DNA of 47,041 bases. Origin: Alphaproteobacteria bacterium (GTDB lineage: Bacteria > Pseudomonadota > Alphaproteobacteria > Micavibrionales > Micavibrionaceae). The notes below the pieces were generated by a model, which was not told the origin of the DNA, ran no database searches, and saw only the letters and a list, made by a program, of their open reading frames with translations. Position numbers and translations under genes: made by a program. The DNA is taken from assembly GCA_022763065.1 (NCBI GenBank), contig JALEGH010000061.1, forward strand, positions 1 to 47,041, given 5' to 3'. Positions 40,706 to 47,041 of the stretch are shown piece after piece (positions within the stretch are counted from its first letter, which is position 1; each line of letters opens with the position of its first letter).

Positions 40706-40747
40706 AGTTCTCCAGTGTAGAGTGAGCGGGTAGAAAAGTCACGCCCT

Positions 40748-41022
40748 TAGGCTCAGGACCTATAAATTATGTTTATTCTGCGCGTATCAAATTTTTGATG
40801 AATGTTTGTGAAAATCCCGCAGGGCATAGCCGTAGCTACGTTCAAGGGATTTGAGCAAACAGGCACAAAAATTTGCCGCGCCCTTCGGGTTCCAAAATTA
40901 TACGGCATTTGCTGCGTCAAGCAAGAACCTCCTATGCTACGGCATGGCAGAACCTTGCTTTTCTTGCATCTGCCGTATAATTTTGGAACAGTATGAAGCA
41001 TAATTTATAGGTCCTGAGCCTA
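40748..41022. repeat. 275-bp inverted-repeat element, MITE-like
   Basis: Perfect 24-bp inverted ends: 40748-40771 (beginning TAGGCTCAGGACCTATAAAT) and 40999-41022. A second perfect 19-bp pair lies inside (40889-40907 and 40971-40989, core CCAAAATTATACGGCA). The inside also holds several short dyads (GCCGTAGC). It fills nearly the whole space between the divergent propeller-like and glycosyltransferase genes. No transposase and no clear target duplication are seen. ORFs cross it on both strands but lack ribosome sites. Confidence 0.85.
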
Positions 41023-41047
41023 GCAACAAAAAGAACCAACCACTCTC

Positions 41048-42094
41048 ATGAAAATCCTGATTATTAGTGATGCATGGCACCCGCAAATCAACGGTGTGGT
41101 ACGGACCTACGAACATATCATCGAGGAATTGGAAAAGTCGGGCCATAGAACAAATGTCATTGGACCTGCTGACTTCCCGCAACGTGTAGCAATGCCCGGA
41201 TATGCGGAAATAAAGCTTGCCCTGTTTCCTTATGGGCGCTTGAAACGCAAAATTGAAGCCTTTGCGCCCGATGCCATCCATATCGCTACAGAAGGGCCCT
41301 TGGGATGGGCTGCACGAAAATATTGCCTCCGGCATAAACGAAATTTTACAACCTGCTACCATACCCAGTTCCCCGATTACCTTGCCGAGCGCGTTGGTAA
41401 GTTTTTTCCTTTCCTCAAAAAAGCCACCAAAAAACTCGGCATTGCCTACATCAAAAAATTTCATGAGCCAAGCGCTACACTTTTAACTGGCACGCAAAGC
41501 ATGAAAGAACAGCTCGAAGGATGGAAATGGAAGATAGCCCCCCCTATTCACACCTACACACGCGGTGTAGATTTGGATTTATTTACGCCGGGAGCAAAAA
41601 CGCTCTTTGAAGACCTCCCCAAACCGGTTGCCTTATATGTCGGACGCATTGCGATTGAAAAAAACATAGAAGAATTTTTAGATATGGATTGGGAAGGAAG
41701 TAAAGTTGTTGTAGGGCATGGCCCTGATTTGGAAATGCTTAGGGCAAAACATCCAAACGCTATTTTTACCGGCAAGAAAACCGGCAAAAACCTCGCCAAT
41801 CATTACCGCTCGGCCGATCTTTTTGTTTTCCCTTCGGTAACGGATACTTTTGGCATCGTACTTATTGAGGCGCTCGCTTGTGGTCTACCCATCGCCGCGC
41901 ATGATGCCATCGGGCCGCGTGATATTGTGACAGAAAAATATTTGGGTAGCTTGCATGAGGATTTATCCATTGCCGCTACGCAGGCTTTAGAGCATGCCGA
42001 TCCTCAAAAATGCCGTGCGCATATCATTGAGAACTATAGTTGGGAGTTAGCCGCAAGTCAGTTCCTTGAAGTTGTTCAGGGCACCGCCTCATGA
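41048..42094 (+). CDS. Glycosyltransferase family 4
   Basis: GT-B fold retaining glycosyltransferase using a nucleotide sugar. N-terminal MKILIISDAWHPQINGVVRTYEHI is the acceptor-side start typical of the mannosyltransferase/SqdX-like GT4 group; VALYVGRIAIEKNIEEFL and VVGHGPDLEML are the donor-domain strands, and VFPSVTDTFGIVLIEALACGLPIAA is the E-x7-E signature. 348 aa, complete. Product unknown; a glycolipid or surface sugar is likely. Its stop overlaps the cpdR-like start by 4 nt (ATGA), an unexpected operon partner. Confidence 0.9.
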   Translation: MKILIISDAWHPQINGVVRTYEHIIEELEKSGHRTNVIGPADFPQRVAMPGYAEIKLALFPYGRLKRKIEAFAPDAIHIATEGPLGWAARKYCLRHKRNFTTCYHTQFPDYLAERVGKFFPFLKKATKKLGIAYIKKFHEPSATLLTGTQSMKEQLEGWKWKIAPPIHTYTRGVDLDLFTPGAKTLFEDLPKPVALYVGRIAIEKNIEEFLDMDWEGSKVVVGHGPDLEMLRAKHPNAIFTGKKTGKNLANHYRSADLFVFPSVTDTFGIVLIEALACGLPIAAHDAIGPRDIVTEKYLGSLHEDLSIAATQALEHADPQKCRAHIIENYSWELAASQFLEVVQGTAS

Positions 42095-42492
42095 ATAAAA
42101 CAAACACCCATATTATGGTTGTTGATGATGACAAAACCATGCTGCATTACCTCACCAAAGCGCTTGAGGAAAATGGATATCAAATATCCGGTTTTAACGA
42201 CAGTTTAAGGGCACTAGAAACCTTAAAAACAGCACCGCCGGACAATCTAAAACTCCTCCTCACCGATATTATTATGCCGGGCATTGACGGCATGGAACTG
42301 GCCGATAAAGCACAAAAGCTATATCCTGACCTTCAGGTGATGTTTATCAGCGGATTTGCCTCTCATACCCCTCAAAAAGGAGAGACAAGCACCGCTCCCG
42401 TTATGATGAAACCCTTGCATATGAAGGCCCTCATCGAACAAATCGACACTATTTTATCATCCCAGATAGGAGAGCCTGCAAAAAACACTTGA
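42091..42492 (+). CDS. cpdR: Single-domain response regulator, CpdR-like
   Basis: A 133-aa receiver domain with no output domain. Acids at residues 12-14 (VVDDDKTM), phospho-acceptor D59 in LLLTDIIMPGIDGMEL, and conserved K107 in MMKPLHMKAL. LLTDIIMPGIDGMELA followed by VMFISGFAS matches the CpdR family, which in Caulobacter controls ClpXP-mediated proteolysis through the CckA-ChpT relay. The insertion after SGFAS (HTPQKGETSTAP) also fits CpdR. Translation is coupled to the glycosyltransferase. tRNA-Val follows 63 nt later. Confidence 0.78.
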   Translation: MNKTNTHIMVVDDDKTMLHYLTKALEENGYQISGFNDSLRALETLKTAPPDNLKLLLTDIIMPGIDGMELADKAQKLYPDLQVMFISGFASHTPQKGETSTAPVMMKPLHMKALIEQIDTILSSQIGEPAKNT

Positions 42493-42555
42493 AATCGGAA
42501 CAAAATTTCTGTTTTGTAAGGGCCTGTTACCGCAATATCATATTTGCCTTTTTGG

Positions 42556-42630
42556 GGGCGGTTAGCTCAGCGGTAGAGCACTTGCTCGACACGCAAGGGG
42601 TCACTGGTTCAATCCCAGTACCGCCCACCA
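42556..42630 (+). tRNA. tRNA-Val(GAC)
   Basis: Acceptor GGGCGGT (42556-42562) pairs with ACCGCCC (42620-42626), discriminator A and encoded CCA. Anticodon stem CTTGC/GCAAG encloses loop TCGACAC, giving anticodon GAC. Position 33 is then C instead of the near-universal U. D arm and T arm (CTGG-TTCAATC-CCAG) are normal. Confidence 0.93.
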
Positions 42631-42639
42631 TTTAAAGCT

Positions 42640-43482
42640 TTACCCAGCCTTCATTTTTTGTACTTCATTTTTCAATTCATCGAATCGTTTATGAATTTCG
42701 TTCAGTTCTTCTTTTGTAAATTCTTTAATTTCGGCTTTATCTTGTTCCCTGGGGTCTTTTTGCGCAACTTGCATGGCATCAACGATAATACCAATAAAAA
42801 GATTAAGCACAGCAAAACTGGTCACAATAATAAATGGAACAAAAAACACCCAAGCCCACGGAAAGATCTCCATGGTTGGGCGAACAATACCCATTGACCA
42901 GCTTTCCAGTGTCATAATTTGGAATAGAGTGTAAGCCGAAGCACCGATTGTTCCGAACCATTCCTGCATTTGTGGGTCAGTGTGTGTACCAAAAAGCTTC
43001 GTGGCCAATACTGCCGAAACATAAAATATCAGTAAAAGGACGCTTAACACCGACATCATTCCCGGAATTGAATATCCTATTGCGGCAATAACACGGCGCA
43101 TTTGTGGAACGACTGACAACAATCTTAAAACACGCAAGACACGTAATGCCCTTAAAATAGAGAAAGACCCGCTCGCAGGTATAAGCGCTATCCCCACAAT
43201 AACAAAATCAAATATGTTCCATCCGGACCTAAAGAAACTCAACCGATAGGCATAAAATTTTAAGGCTATCTCAATGATAAAAACACCCAAGATTATTTTA
43301 TCGAGGAAAAGTATGATGGAACCATACGAATCCATAACCCCAGAGTTTGTTTCTAACCCCAAAGTGACCGCATTCAGCAAAATAAGAGCTGTAATAAAGG
43401 CAACAAAACGTTTACCTTCAACAAATTGGCTGACAATTTTTCTTTTACCTGTTAAGGGGGGATTAAAATCTGGTTCTACCAT
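42640..43482 (-). CDS. Voltage-gated sodium channel (BacNav/NaChBac family)
   Basis: Homotetrameric 6-TM channel subunit of 280 aa. S4 is LRALRVLRVLRLL with gating arginines R111, R114, R117 and R120. The pore filter is TLESWSM (191-197), the same as in NavAb and the sodium-selective signature, followed by RPTMEIFPWAWVFFVPFI as in S6 entrances of this family. The C-terminus is a charged helix (KEFTKEELNEIHKRFDELKNEVQKMKAG) that fits the tetramer coiled coil. It lies 25 nt after the SulP gene on the same strand and is probably the last gene of a LysR-SulP-channel unit. Family members serve motility and pH or osmotic responses in marine and alkaliphilic bacteria. Confidence 0.95.
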   Translation of the reverse strand: MVEPDFNPPLTGKRKIVSQFVEGKRFVAFITALILLNAVTLGLETNSGVMDSYGSIILFLDKIILGVFIIEIALKFYAYRLSFFRSGWNIFDFVIVGIALIPASGSFSILRALRVLRVLRLLSVVPQMRRVIAAIGYSIPGMMSVLSVLLLIFYVSAVLATKLFGTHTDPQMQEWFGTIGASAYTLFQIMTLESWSMGIVRPTMEIFPWAWVFFVPFIIVTSFAVLNLFIGIIVDAMQVAQKDPREQDKAEIKEFTKEELNEIHKRFDELKNEVQKMKAG

Positions 43483-43507
43483 GGCGCTTCATCTATTGGC
43501 GTTTGTT

Positions 43508-44818
43508 TCAACGAGGAACGTAATCAACTATTTTTTTATTTTTCTTGAAAAATCTATTGTAGAAAATAAAACTAAGCGTAAATGCACCAACAGCCAGTAT
43601 CAAATCTATAAAAGCCGTTATAAGCGCAGTACCTGACAAGAAACCCATTTCCCGGTGGCCCAATATCTTTGTCTTTTTATTCAAATAACTTCGCCTTAAA
43701 GTCCGGGCATAGGCTCCAAAAGGTTTTACATCAAACACATCAAACCCCACCTTTATCAAAATACCGATAAATACAGCCTGAGGAATGTAATTCATCAGAT
43801 TTGCAAACATAATAGTGTTCAACAAAATAAATACTCCTGCTGCGACACCCGCAACTCTCATTGTTGCTCCTTCCTTCACAGTCAAGACAGATGGAACTGT
43901 CGACTGCGCACCAGGCACACCGCCAATCAATGCAACCAGCCCATTGGCTAACCCTTGCGCCGCTATTTCTTTGTTTCGTCTGGTCTTGGATGATCTTATT
44001 TTATCAACGATCAAAGATGTTAAAAGCGTATCTATATAACACAACGCCGCCAATTGAAGCGCAAAAGGGGCCGCCAATAACAAGATATCCGCACTTATCC
44101 GGTTTGGTATCTGGTTGCTCACCAATGTAACAAAATCGGAAAAACTGTTTAAAGTATTTGTAATCAATAAATATTCTACATCCAGTTTAAAAACGCCTGC
44201 AAGAACGCTCATGACAACCAAGGCAATGAGTGTACCGGGTAAAAAGCTAGCGCCCCTAGGAAAGAACTTCTTGATGAGAACCGGCACAAAAAAAGCCAAA
44301 ATAAGAGTGATCGCAGCAATTAAAAAGTTAAGCATGCTATCCCCTTCTAAGGGAGCACGACCTACCCCAAAAAGAATTTCAACTTGCAAAATCCATATAA
44401 TAATAGCAATGCCACACATAAACCCCGATACGACAAGGTTAGGAACATATTGAATAAGCCTGCCCAATCTAAAAATTGAAAATAAAAATAGAAAAATCGC
44501 AGACATAAATATTACAATATTCACAAAATGATCAGCACTTATACCTGCGACCTCGGCAGGTAGTTTTTCAAGGGAATACGCAACAATAACAGCCGTAATA
44601 GTACTCATCGGCGCTGTCAGGCCTGATCCTTGAATCCTCGTGCCACCACAAAGAGAGGTCACAAAAGCAATAACGGCCGCCGAAAGCATCCCGGCAAAGG
44701 CTCCTCTACCAGATAAGATACCTAGAGCCGCACCCAAATTGAGCATAACAATGCTAACTGCCAGACCAATCAAGATATTGGTTCCTATTTCGGGGAAAGA
44801 TTTTGATATTTTATGCAT
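43508..44818 (-). CDS. SulP-family anion transporter without STAS domain
   Basis: Inner-membrane transporter of the SLC26/SulP type (sulfate, bicarbonate or another anion). About eleven to fourteen hydrophobic segments; GGTRIQGSGLTAPMSTITAVI is the SulP TM3-like signature and the second copy of the fold begins around LALQLAALCYIDTLLTSLIVDKIRS. At 436 aa it lacks the C-terminal STAS regulatory domain of standard SulP proteins. I chose ATG 44818, which has GAGGG 5-6 nt upstream, over 44830. It lies between a LysR regulator and the sodium channel. Confidence 0.85.
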   Translation of the reverse strand: MHKISKSFPEIGTNILIGLAVSIVMLNLGAALGILSGRGAFAGMLSAAVIAFVTSLCGGTRIQGSGLTAPMSTITAVIVAYSLEKLPAEVAGISADHFVNIVIFMSAIFLFLFSIFRLGRLIQYVPNLVVSGFMCGIAIIIWILQVEILFGVGRAPLEGDSMLNFLIAAITLILAFFVPVLIKKFFPRGASFLPGTLIALVVMSVLAGVFKLDVEYLLITNTLNSFSDFVTLVSNQIPNRISADILLLAAPFALQLAALCYIDTLLTSLIVDKIRSSKTRRNKEIAAQGLANGLVALIGGVPGAQSTVPSVLTVKEGATMRVAGVAAGVFILLNTIMFANLMNYIPQAVFIGILIKVGFDVFDVKPFGAYARTLRRSYLNKKTKILGHREMGFLSGTALITAFIDLILAVGAFTLSFIFYNRFFKKNKKIVDYVPR

Positions 44819-44865
44819 GCCAACCCTCATTTTTATCCAGAAGTTCTTTCATTCCACCAAGCTCG

Positions 44866-45753
44866 TTATGATGCCTTCTTCAAAGAAGGATCATTTTCTA
44901 AAGCAAATATGATGTGGTCCGCCAAACGCTGAGCCGCATCAGAAGCATTTTGTTCATTTTGAATAAGTTCAATCTCAATCGCGGAAATAGCAGGTAGCCC
45001 ACAATCCTGCCCTAAAGAAATAAGACCATGTGTATAGGAAAGCATTTCTTTGGGTATAACTGTAATACCTAAGCCCGCCCTGGCGGCCGCAATCCTTCCA
45101 GCCATACTGGCACTGGTAAATACAGCCTTCCAACGCATTTTCTTCTTATCCAACGCTTCGACAACTTTACTCCTGTAAACGCAAGGTACCGGAGATAAAA
45201 TAAGCGGGACAGTGTCATCCATTTTAAACTTTTGTTTTTCTAGTCCTGCCCAGACGAGTGTCTCACACCATATCTTATTGCCGTATATTTTCGTTTTATT
45301 GTCACGTTTAATCAAAATGAGATCGAAGTTACCTTTTTCAAATTTATCAACCAAATGATGTGACAAACCACACTCCACTTCTAAAGCTACCGACGGGTGA
45401 GATTTTGAAAATTGGATAAGAACTTCAGGCAAGTGGTTTGTTGTAAAGGCTTCCGGAGCCCCCAACCTTACGGTACCACTAATATCAGGTTTTGATATAC
45501 GACCAATGATTTCATCGTTAATCGCAATCATCTGTCTGGCATAGGACAGCAAAACCTCTCCTTCTGTTGTTAAGCTCACAGAACGATTTGTCCGTATAAA
45601 AACATCTTTACCCAAAATCTCTTCGAGCTTTTTTATTTGCTGCGAGATCGTTGATTGTGTCCGACCCAATTTTTCTGCCGCATGGGAAAAACTGCCGCCC
45701 TCATAAATCGTCAGGAAGGCACGCAATAAATCTATATCTATATTTCTGATCAT
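44866..45753 (-). CDS. LysR-family transcriptional regulator
   Basis: N-terminal winged helix (IDLLRAFLTIYEGGSFSHAAEKLGRTQSTISQQIKKLEE, about residues 5-45) followed by a periplasmic-binding-protein-like effector domain starting SGTVRLGAPEAFTTNHLPEVL. Length 295 aa is standard. I chose the ATG at 45753, because a predicted promoter -10 at 45783-45788 would cover the start of the longer ORF. It is the first gene of the leftward unit with SulP and the sodium channel, and divergent to a small unit at 45.85 kb; LysR proteins commonly control such neighbours. Confidence 0.9.
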   Translation of the reverse strand: MIRNIDIDLLRAFLTIYEGGSFSHAAEKLGRTQSTISQQIKKLEEILGKDVFIRTNRSVSLTTEGEVLLSYARQMIAINDEIIGRISKPDISGTVRLGAPEAFTTNHLPEVLIQFSKSHPSVALEVECGLSHHLVDKFEKGNFDLILIKRDNKTKIYGNKIWCETLVWAGLEKQKFKMDDTVPLILSPVPCVYRSKVVEALDKKKMRWKAVFTSASMAGRIAAARAGLGITVIPKEMLSYTHGLISLGQDCGLPAISAIEIELIQNEQNASDAAQRLADHIIFALENDPSLKKAS

Positions 45754-45782
45754 TTGATAAATCCCAAAACCAAATCCAGCCA

Positions 45783-45812
45783 TTTATACATTAGAAAAAA
45801 CGATTATTGCAA
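45783..45812 (-). promoter_or_regulatory. Promoter of the LysR-SulP-channel unit
   Basis: Minus strand TTGCAA (45812-45807), 18-nt spacer, TATAAA (45788-45783). Predicted start near 45776, giving a 23-nt leader to ATG 45753. Confidence 0.5.
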
Positions 45813-45845
45813 GAAAAATAATTAATTTTATAAATATATGAGGGC

Positions 45846-45859
45846 TGATATAATGATCA
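45846..45859. promoter_or_regulatory. TATAAT -10 box within a TGAT-N6-ATCA dyad
   Basis: TGATATAATGATCA spans 45846-45859 and contains a perfect rightward -10 (TATAAT, 45849-45854), but no good -35 is 16-18 nt upstream. A dyad of T-N12-A form overlapping a -10 between a LysR gene and a divergent unit is what a LysR activator site may look like; this is inference. Confidence 0.4.
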
Positions 45860-45889
45860 TATAAACAAATGGGAAGGGTCGTATCTTTC

Positions 45890-45976
45890 ATGGCTAATGA
45901 TCAAAAAGAACTGGATAAACATCTAGCAGACACAACGGATATTACAGCCAAAGATTACCACCCTATTTCCATCTGA
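45890..45976 (+). CDS. Small ORF, 28 codons (sORF1)
   Basis: ATG at 45890 preceded by GGGAAGGG (45871-45878); peptide is acidic and polar (starts MANDQKELDKHL, ends DYHPISI), with no hydrophobic segment. First of two 28-codon ORFs in a region bounded by a TATAAT and a strong terminator. Could be a real small protein, a leader peptide, or chance. The 11-nt spacing to the ribosome site is long. Confidence 0.35.
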   Translation: MANDQKELDKHLADTTDITAKDYHPISI

Positions 45977-45997
45977 GAAGATGATGGCGGATTAATA

Positions 45998-46024
45998 GAA
46001 AGGAGGCGATAAGGACTAATGTAG
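45998..46024 (+). promoter_or_regulatory. Very strong Shine-Dalgarno followed by AUG-UAG
   Basis: GAAAGGAGGCGAT (45998-46010) matches 12 of 13 positions of the complement of the 16S rRNA 3' end (GAAAGGAGGTGAT). The next ATG (46019-46021) is immediately followed by TAG, a start-stop minimal ORF. AAGG is repeated at 46011-46014. No longer ORF uses this site. Confidence 0.4.
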
Positions 46025-46076
46025 ATACAGACAATGCTTTTGTTATAACTTCAACAAATCTGTAAAAAGGGAAAAA

Positions 46077-46163
46077 ATGACCCTGAATAAATATGCACTT
46101 GATGAGGACAAGCGCCTCAAAAATTTTAAAATGAAAAAGCTTAATTCGGGTAGATTTAAGTAA
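46077..46163 (+). CDS. Small ORF, 28 codons, basic (sORF2)
   Basis: ATG at 46077 with AAAAAGGG 5-6 nt upstream. The peptide is strongly basic (MTLNKYALDEDKRLKNFKMK, ending LNSGRFK), with a Lys/Arg-rich helix-like centre and no membrane segment. It stops 48 nt before a strong terminator. It has the better ribosome site of the two small ORFs and may be a small RNA- or DNA-binding peptide, but no homolog is known to me. Confidence 0.4.
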   Translation: MTLNKYALDEDKRLKNFKMKKLNSGRFK

Positions 46164-46185
46164 TCTTTTTTTAAAATCCCCGTCT

Positions 46186-46201
46186 TAGGGTCCTGACCCT
46201 A
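46186..46201. repeat. Palindrome TAGGGTC-CT-GACCCTA
   Basis: Perfect 7-bp arms with a 2-nt centre. It resembles the outer end of the 275-bp element (minus-strand reading TAGGTCCTGAGCCTA), so may be a solo relic of the same repeat family, or an operator. Confidence 0.6.
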
Positions 46202-46210
46202 GTTTATCTA

Positions 46211-46246
46211 GAGCCTGCATGCCCCCATGGGGGCTCTTTTTTAATT
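46211..46246 (+). terminator. Rightward intrinsic terminator of the small unit
   Basis: GCCCC-CATG-GGGGC hairpin (46221-46234 region) with an outer GAGCC/GGCTC pairing, followed by TCTTTTTTAATTTT. No T run on the other strand, so it serves rightward transcripts and supports transcription of 45.86-46.2 kb. Confidence 0.8.
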
Positions 46247-46264
46247 TTACACAACCATCTCCGC

Positions 46265-47041
46265 TTATAAATCCAAACCATCCTTCCCGCCAATGACATT
46301 AATCATCTCAAATGGAAGTTTTTTATTTTTGTCAAAATCAACATCGCAAGAAAACATTTTTACGCTCTCCACTGGATGAAATTTTAATTTATACTTATCC
46401 AAAGACTCTGTTTCAGAACCGCCCAGATTGTACTTTTTCACACCTCTTTCATTTAGCATCTTGCAAGCCTGTACCACCTGAAACTCTGACAAGCCAGGAA
46501 TTCTGCGTTGATTCAAGCCGGCTAAAGCATTCGCCGTTTCGCCCGACACATCCCAAACGACAAAACCAATGGCCTCTTTATCCGTTTTGATAGCAAACCC
46601 GTCAAACATTTCGGGGGAATGCTTTATATTCTCCAATAATGTCTCATAAAACATTGATGTATTTGCACCTGTTTCTCTTCCTATATAGGCAAGACTGGAA
46701 AGCCAATGAAAAATGGTAGAGCGAATAACTTTTTCAGCCTCAGGATCAGATAACGGAACAACCTGATACTCTTTATTGTTTGCAACTTTGTTAAATTTAT
46801 TTCTTAAAGTTGCGAAGTCTTTTCCTTTCATTTCAAATGTTTTTTTAACATCCAGAATTCTGGACGGATATCTCCAATCCAAAATACCTTCTTCTTTGAT
46901 AGTGATAGACTTGATAATTCTATCCCTATCTTTCTTAAGCGCCGCCTGCAGGTTTTCAAAATCTTTTTGCGTGTATCGCGCCAATTGAATATCAAAACCC
47001 GTCTTTGAAAGATGTTTTAAAACTTCCAACGTCAAATCACC
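46265..47041 (-). CDS. DUF2156/GNAT-fold protein, partial at window edge
   Basis: The frame is open through the right edge of the window, so the start codon is probably outside; at least 258 residues are seen. Visible motifs: GILDWRYPSRILDVKKTFEM followed by GKDFATLRNKFNKVAN, like the R-x-x-x-N-x-F step of DUF2156 (the C-terminal domain of phosphatidylglycerol lysyltransferases and related acyl/aminoacyl transferases), and, near the end, KKYNLGGSETESLDKYKLKF, like the N-x-G-G-x-E-x-x-x-L-x-x-x-K-x-K-F motif. A transferase of unknown substrate is likely. No neighbours inform it. Confidence 0.6.
   Translation of the reverse strand, partial: GDLTLEVLKHLSKTGFDIQLARYTQKDFENLQAALKKDRDRIIKSITIKEEGILDWRYPSRILDVKKTFEMKGKDFATLRNKFNKVANNKEYQVVPLSDPEAEKVIRSTIFHWLSSLAYIGRETGANTSMFYETLLENIKHSPEMFDGFAIKTDKEAIGFVVWDVSGETANALAGLNQRRIPGLSEFQVVQACKMLNERGVKKYNLGGSETESLDKYKLKFHPVESVKMFSCDVDFDKNKKLPFEMINVIGGKDGLDL

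Noticed and set aside
40753..41001. 82-codon minus-strand and 64-codon plus-strand ORFs across the 275-bp element
   Set aside because: No ribosome sites, cysteine-rich odd composition, and both are by-products of the inverted repeats.
1..47041. CRISPR array, prophage, toxin-antitoxin pair or IS element
   Set aside because: No regularly spaced repeats, cas genes, phage structural genes, transposase or recognisable toxin-antitoxin pair were seen on either strand.

Overview
The window reads as ordinary chromosomal DNA of an alphaproteobacterium with moderate GC. Supporting marks are the hemW-rdgB-rph / hrcA-grpE-dnaK-dnaJ arrangement, a CpdR-like single-domain response regulator, a bactofilin, and a separate copy of the C-terminal module of the alphaproteobacterial SUV3-type helicase. 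A Micavibrio-like or Rhodospirillales-like lineage would fit, but the order cannot be fixed from sequence alone. There is no rRNA, phage, IS transposase or CRISPR array. Two tRNAs are present: Leu(UAA) and Val(GAC).

Layout. 1-7.5 kb: PfkB-family kinase and orphan YejA-like solute-binding protein, lipoprotein, GNAT enzyme, LPS-type heptosyltransferase, YgfZ and HAD hydrolase, then two small membrane or secreted proteins with their own strong promoters. 7.5-15 kb: pyruvate phosphate dikinase, two unknown small genes, GNAT and TrmN6-like methyltransferase, a tryptophanase/tyrosine phenol-lyase family enzyme, polyprenyl diphosphate synthase. 15-20.5 kb: Rap1a-like secreted protein, orphan helicase C-terminal module, an exported unknown protein, then hemW-rdgB-rph. 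20.6-26.8 kb: heat-shock block hrcA - exported unknown - grpE - dnaK - dnaJ, with a palindromic repeat between dnaK and dnaJ. 26.8-35.6 kb: small unknown gene, thioesterase-dapB, a 589-aa unknown membrane protein, ogt/nth back to back, bactofilin, DUF389 membrane protein, uvrC. 35.6-42.6 kb: tRNA-Leu, CinA N-domain protein, map-radC, a candidate ncRNA, rluD with a propeller-like exported protein, a 275-bp inverted-repeat element, glycosyltransferase-cpdR, tRNA-Val. 42.6-47 kb: a leftward LysR - SulP - voltage-gated sodium channel unit, a divergent small transcription unit with two 28-codon ORFs, and a DUF2156-like protein cut by the window edge.

Two regulatory themes recur. Several small or unknown genes share a promoter built on ATTGACATAATG. 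Several genes without a Shine-Dalgarno (ygfZ, the tryptophanase-like gene, hrcA, the first GNAT gene) have a -10 box that places the transcript start at or within a few bases of the start codon, suggesting leaderless mRNAs. DNA repair is well represented (ogt, nth, uvrC, radC).

Most genes are recognisable housekeeping functions. The least explained parts are the small transcription unit at 45.85-46.25 kb beside the ion-transport unit, the 275-bp element at 40.75-41.02 kb, the candidate ncRNA at 38.03-38.23 kb, the orphan helicase module, and the 589-aa protein at 28.2-29.9 kb. All family calls are from reading protein motifs by eye; no database search was possible.
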